This document shows, piece after piece, positions 63,118-64,000 of a stretch of DNA of 64,000 nt (position 1 is the first letter of the stretch; each line of letters opens with the position of its first letter). Below the pieces are notes generated by a model, which saw nothing but the letters and a program-made list of their open reading frames with translations, ran no database searches and was not told the origin of the DNA. This stretch comes from Bacteroidota bacterium (GTDB lineage Bacteria > Bacteroidota > Bacteroidia > Bacteroidales > JACABE01), in NCBI GenBank assembly GCA_026391675.1, contig JAPLDQ010000042.1:1-64000 (forward strand), in the 5' to 3' direction. Made by a program: the position numbers and the translations under genes.

Positions 63118-64000
63118 TTGAAAATTCTAATTATCAGGTTTAGCTCTATTGGTGATATTGTACTGACTACCCCTGTTATAAGGTGTATTAATAAACAGCT
63201 TCCTGATGCTGAAATTCATTACCTGACAAAGCAAAAATTTTCTGATTTACTTAGCAATAACCCTTATATTCATAAGGTTCACTGTTTAAATGAAAGTATT
63301 ACAGAAACTATAAAAGAGCTCAGGAAAGAGAATTTTGATTTTATTGTTGATTTGCATCATAATCTTAGAACTTTAATAGTTAAACTTGCTTTATTAAAAC
63401 CTTCAGCTGGTTTTAATAAGTTAAATCTGCAAAAGTGGCTGCTGGTTAATTTTAAAATCAATATGCTGCCTGATATTCATATTGTTGACCGGTATTTTAA
63501 AGCTGTTAAAAAACTAAATGTTATCAATGATAAGCTTGGCCTTGATTATTTTTATCCTAACAGCGAAAAAGTAAATTTAAATACTTTGCCCGATCATTTT
63601 CAACAGGGATATTTATGTCTTGTTGTAGGTGGAAAGCATTTTACCAAACAGATTCCTGATTTAATATTAACACAACTTTGCTCTAAGACTGAAATTCCAA
63701 TAATATTATTAGGAGGTGCCGAAGATCGTGAACGGGCTGAGAATATCATAACTGCTGCAGGAAATCCTGCTGTATTTAATACTTGCGGAATTTATAATAT
63801 ACATCAGACCGCCTCTGTTATTGAACAATCTTTAAAAATAATAACGCCGGATACCGGTTTAATGCATATTGCTGCTGCGTTTAAAAAAGAAATTATTTCA
63901 CTTTGGGGTAATACCGTTACTGCTTTTGGAATGTATCCTTATTTGCCTGAAAGCGATAAAGAAAAATCACATATTTATGAAATAAATGGCTTAAAGTGCC
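63118..64000 (+). CDS. GT9 family glycosyltransferase, heptosyltransferase-like (3' partial)
   Basis: The frame opens with TTG at 63118 and runs past the window end; 294 codons are visible. It begins KILIIRFSSIGDIVLTTPVIRCI, the GT9 N-terminal signature with the catalytic-region Asp. VDLHHNLRTLIVKLAL and the second-domain LVVGGKHFTKQ, IPIILLGGAEDRE and ITPDTGLMHIAAAF (donor-site loops) confirm it. Members add heptose or related sugars to lipopolysaccharide core on the inner face of the membrane; the exact sugar is unknown. No ATG lies close enough upstream, so TTG is the best start. Confidence 0.88.
   Translation, partial: MKILIIRFSSIGDIVLTTPVIRCINKQLPDAEIHYLTKQKFSDLLSNNPYIHKVHCLNESITETIKELRKENFDFIVDLHHNLRTLIVKLALLKPSAGFNKLNLQKWLLVNFKINMLPDIHIVDRYFKAVKKLNVINDKLGLDYFYPNSEKVNLNTLPDHFQQGYLCLVVGGKHFTKQIPDLILTQLCSKTEIPIILLGGAEDRERAENIITAAGNPAVFNTCGIYNIHQTASVIEQSLKIITPDTGLMHIAAAFKKEIISLWGNTVTAFGMYPYLPESDKEKSHIYEINGLKC

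Overview
The window is a 64 kb piece of chromosome from a low-GC member of the Bacteroidota. The evidence is two proteins with type A C-terminal sorting tails and one with a type B tail for the type IX secretion system, a fused MurF-alanine racemase, a TMEM260-type (DUF2723) membrane protein, and many genes preceded by the Bacteroidota -7 promoter box TAnnTTTG instead of an E. coli-type -10. A futalosine-route menaquinone gene (mqnC), a B12-dependent ribonucleotide reductase, a GGGP-synthase family protein and separate small purS and purQ genes point to an environmental, probably low-oxygen lineage within Bacteroidia. The order cannot be fixed from this sequence. There is no transposase, phage gene, plasmid gene, CRISPR array or rRNA. 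There is one tRNA gene (Ser, GGA).

Layout. 1-2.6 kb: 3' end of a large repetitive surface adhesin, closed by a 19-bp terminator hairpin. 2.8-10.2 kb: minus-strand metabolic and small genes (threonine aldolase, serine hydrolase, nrdJ, YhbP-like, GNAT, TauE-like). 10.4-13.6 kb: a three-part outer-membrane protein. 13.8-26.9 kb: housekeeping genes (ahcY, GGGP synthase, trmN6, rimM, mnmA, M28 peptidase, cvfB, rnhB, purQ) and two transporters. 27.3-37.1 kb: a glycan block of membrane GT-C proteins, two GT2 enzymes, a GT39 enzyme and a cellulase-like lipoprotein, run together with murF-alr (37.1-39.6 kb). 39.7-47.7 kb: pdxA, leucyl aminopeptidase, mqnC, a DUF4468 protein, a type B T9SS surface protein and riboflavin synthase. 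48.0-58.7 kb: valS, the DUF2723 protein, pssA, purS, dsbD and a CPBP protease. 58.7-64.0 kb: an exbB-orf-exbD-exbD energiser operon, tRNA-Ser, asparaginase, tatD and the start of a GT9 glycosyltransferase.

How it fits together. Much of the block serves the envelope: peptidoglycan precursors (murF-alr), lipids (pssA, GGGP synthase), surface glycans (27-37 kb, DUF2723, GT9), T9SS cargo, and proton-driven energisation of the outer membrane (ExbB/ExbD). The rest is translation, tRNA modification and cofactor housekeeping.

I did not find a clear new multi-gene system. The strongest unexplained signals lie between genes. Two unrelated families of hairpin elements each occur twice, all four copies sit in divergent intergenic regions in front of a plus-strand gene, and one family shows compensatory base-pair changes. 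Second come a possible two-gene GT-C glycosyltransferase (33.1-34.7 kb) and a protein joining a degenerate peptidase-like domain, a beta-propeller and a beta-barrel. All domain calls are by eye; no search was run.
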